Part shown: one piece after another, positions 5,247 to 6,147 of the stretch
Position numbering within the stretch: the first letter of the stretch is position 1
How the letters are laid out: each line of letters starts with the position of its first letter
NCBI GenBank assembly: GCA_938010625.1
Contig: CALLVJ010000321.1
Location: 1 to 6,147, forward strand
DNA length: 6,147 bases
Direction: 5' to 3'
DNA from: an uncultured Stomatobaculum sp.
Lineage (GTDB): Bacteria; Bacillota; Clostridia; Lachnospirales; Lachnospiraceae
Program-made: the position numbers and the translations under genes
Notes under the pieces: generated by a model
Database searches by the model: none
Seen by the model: only the letters and a program-made list of their open reading frames with translations
What the model was told of the DNA's origin: nothing

Positions 5247-6147
5247 CAGTGCGCCTCCAGCCAGGATGCGCCGATGTGCGCATCCACTTCGAGCATCACG
5301 CGGAGCTCTGCGGCGTGTCGCATGGTCTCCCGAAGGAGCTCCAGGACGCGTGGAGCCTCAGCCTCGGCTGCTTCCACCAAGAGTTCATCGTGAATCTGGA
5401 GCACAATTTTTGCATCGAGTTTCTCCGCGCGGAGCGCGCGCCGCACCTTGACCATTGCAATCTTCATGATATCCGCCGCAGTGCCCTGAATCGGCGCATT
5501 CATCGCGACGCGCTCGCCAAACGAGCGCTGCATGAAGTTTGAGCTCTTTAATTCCGGCACTGGCCGGATTCTGCCGAACAAAGTCCGCGTGAAACCATAT
5601 TCCCTCACTTCTTTGATCTGACGGTCCAGGAAGCGCTTCACCTCCGGATAGGTTGCGAAGTAGCGGTTAATATACTCCTTTGCCTCGTTTCTCGAAATGC
5701 TCAAGCCCTCCGAGAGACCAAAGGCTGAGATGCCATAGACAACGCCAAAATTCACAGCTTTCGCATTGCGGCGCTGGAGCGGTGTGACTTCGCGAAGCGG
5801 CACATGGAAGACCTGCGATGCCGTAACCGCGTGAACATCCACTGCATCGCGATAGGCTGCAATCAGATTTTCATCGCCAGAGAGCGCCGCTAAAATGCGG
5901 AGCTCAATCTGCGAATAATCGGCATCCACAAAGACCCTTCCCGGTGATGGCACAAAGACCGCGCGCACGCGGCTGCCCATCTCCGTCCGGATCGGAATGT
6001 TCTGGAGATTCGGATTCGCTGAGGAAATGCGCCCCGTCGCCGTGATCGTCTGATGAAAAGTGCCGTGAATTCTGCCGTCCGCCTGAATAAAGCCCGCTAA
6101 TCCTATCGCATAAGTAGAATTTAACTTGGTCAGCATGCGGTAGCGGA
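5246..6147 (-). CDS. polA: DNA polymerase I, C-terminal polymerase domain (5' end outside window)
   Basis: About 300 residues of the family-A polymerase palm and fingers are present; the frame runs off the right edge, so the Met at 6136 is internal. Numbered from that Met, visible marks are TKLNSTYA (3-10), the TATGRISSANPNLQNIPIR block (32-50), motif A DYSQIELR (73-80) with catalytic Asp73, motif B/O-helix RRNAKAVNFGVVYG (122-135) with its Arg, Lys, Phe130 and Tyr134, and motif C QIHDELL (247-253) with catalytic Asp250. Phe130 corresponds to the E. coli Phe that disfavours dideoxynucleotides. The enzyme fills gaps in repair and removes Okazaki primers. The N-terminal 5'-nuclease and the 3'-exonuclease-like domain lie outside, so whether proofreading is intact cannot be told. 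It is the first visible gene of the minus-strand cluster. Confidence 0.97.
   Translation of the reverse strand, partial: RYRMLTKLNSTYAIGLAGFIQADGRIHGTFHQTITATGRISSANPNLQNIPIRTEMGSRVRAVFVPSPGRVFVDADYSQIELRILAALSGDENLIAAYRDAVDVHAVTASQVFHVPLREVTPLQRRNAKAVNFGVVYGISAFGLSEGLSISRNEAKEYINRYFATYPEVKRFLDRQIKEVREYGFTRTLFGRIRPVPELKSSNFMQRSFGERVAMNAPIQGTAADIMKIAMVKVRRALRAEKLDAKIVLQIHDELLVEAAEAEAPRVLELLRETMRHAAELRVMLEVDAHIGASWLEAH

Noticed and set aside
5246..6136. Met at 6136 as the start of a short polymerase gene.
   Set aside because: The frame continues upstream with Arg-Tyr-Arg, matching the family's YR-LTKL segment, so this is an internal Met of a gene cut by the window edge.

Overview
The window looks like a chromosomal segment of a moderately GC-rich Clostridia-type Firmicute, possibly of the Lachnospiraceae. 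The evidence is strong AGGAGG-type Shine-Dalgarno sites, a stand-alone CarD/CdnL regulator, a polA-coaE junction, a YycJ/WalJ-type metallo-hydrolase and a paired ACT-domain plus UPF0210 (PFL-like) gene. Placement below class is inference from gene content and composition. No mobile element, CRISPR array, rRNA or tRNA is visible.

Layout. Bases 1-153 appear to be the 3' end of a plus-strand gene I cannot identify. A short AT-rich gap (154-257) follows, holding a possible promoter and a clear ribosome binding site for a plus-strand CarD-family regulator (258-767). A long perfect hairpin at about 774-820 separates it from a convergent minus-strand cluster that fills the rest of the window.

The minus-strand cluster, in transcription order, is: polA (cut by the right edge, DNA polymerase I), coaE (dephospho-CoA kinase), a YycJ/WalJ-like MBL-fold hydrolase, a 90-residue ACT-domain protein, a UPF0210/DUF711 'PFL family' protein, a membrane-anchored or lipoprotein-like protein with a degenerate spermidine-synthase/methyltransferase fold, and a TenA-family protein. 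Four of the six junctions overlap (TGATG, ATGA, TGATG, GTGA). The other two gaps are 36 and 12 bp, so one polycistronic mRNA with translational coupling is likely. I see no strong internal promoter or terminator.

Functionally the cluster is mixed. It starts with housekeeping DNA repair/replication and coenzyme A synthesis, continues with a conserved hydrolase and the ACT/UPF0210 pair (probable small-ligand sensor plus uncharacterised partner), and ends with accessory genes including a thiamin-salvage-type TenA. The least explained gene is the spermidine-synthase-like one at 1460-2182. The most striking non-coding structure is the shared terminator, which takes in the last codons of tenA. Most of the window is ordinary core genome, and I do not see strong evidence for a wholly new system.
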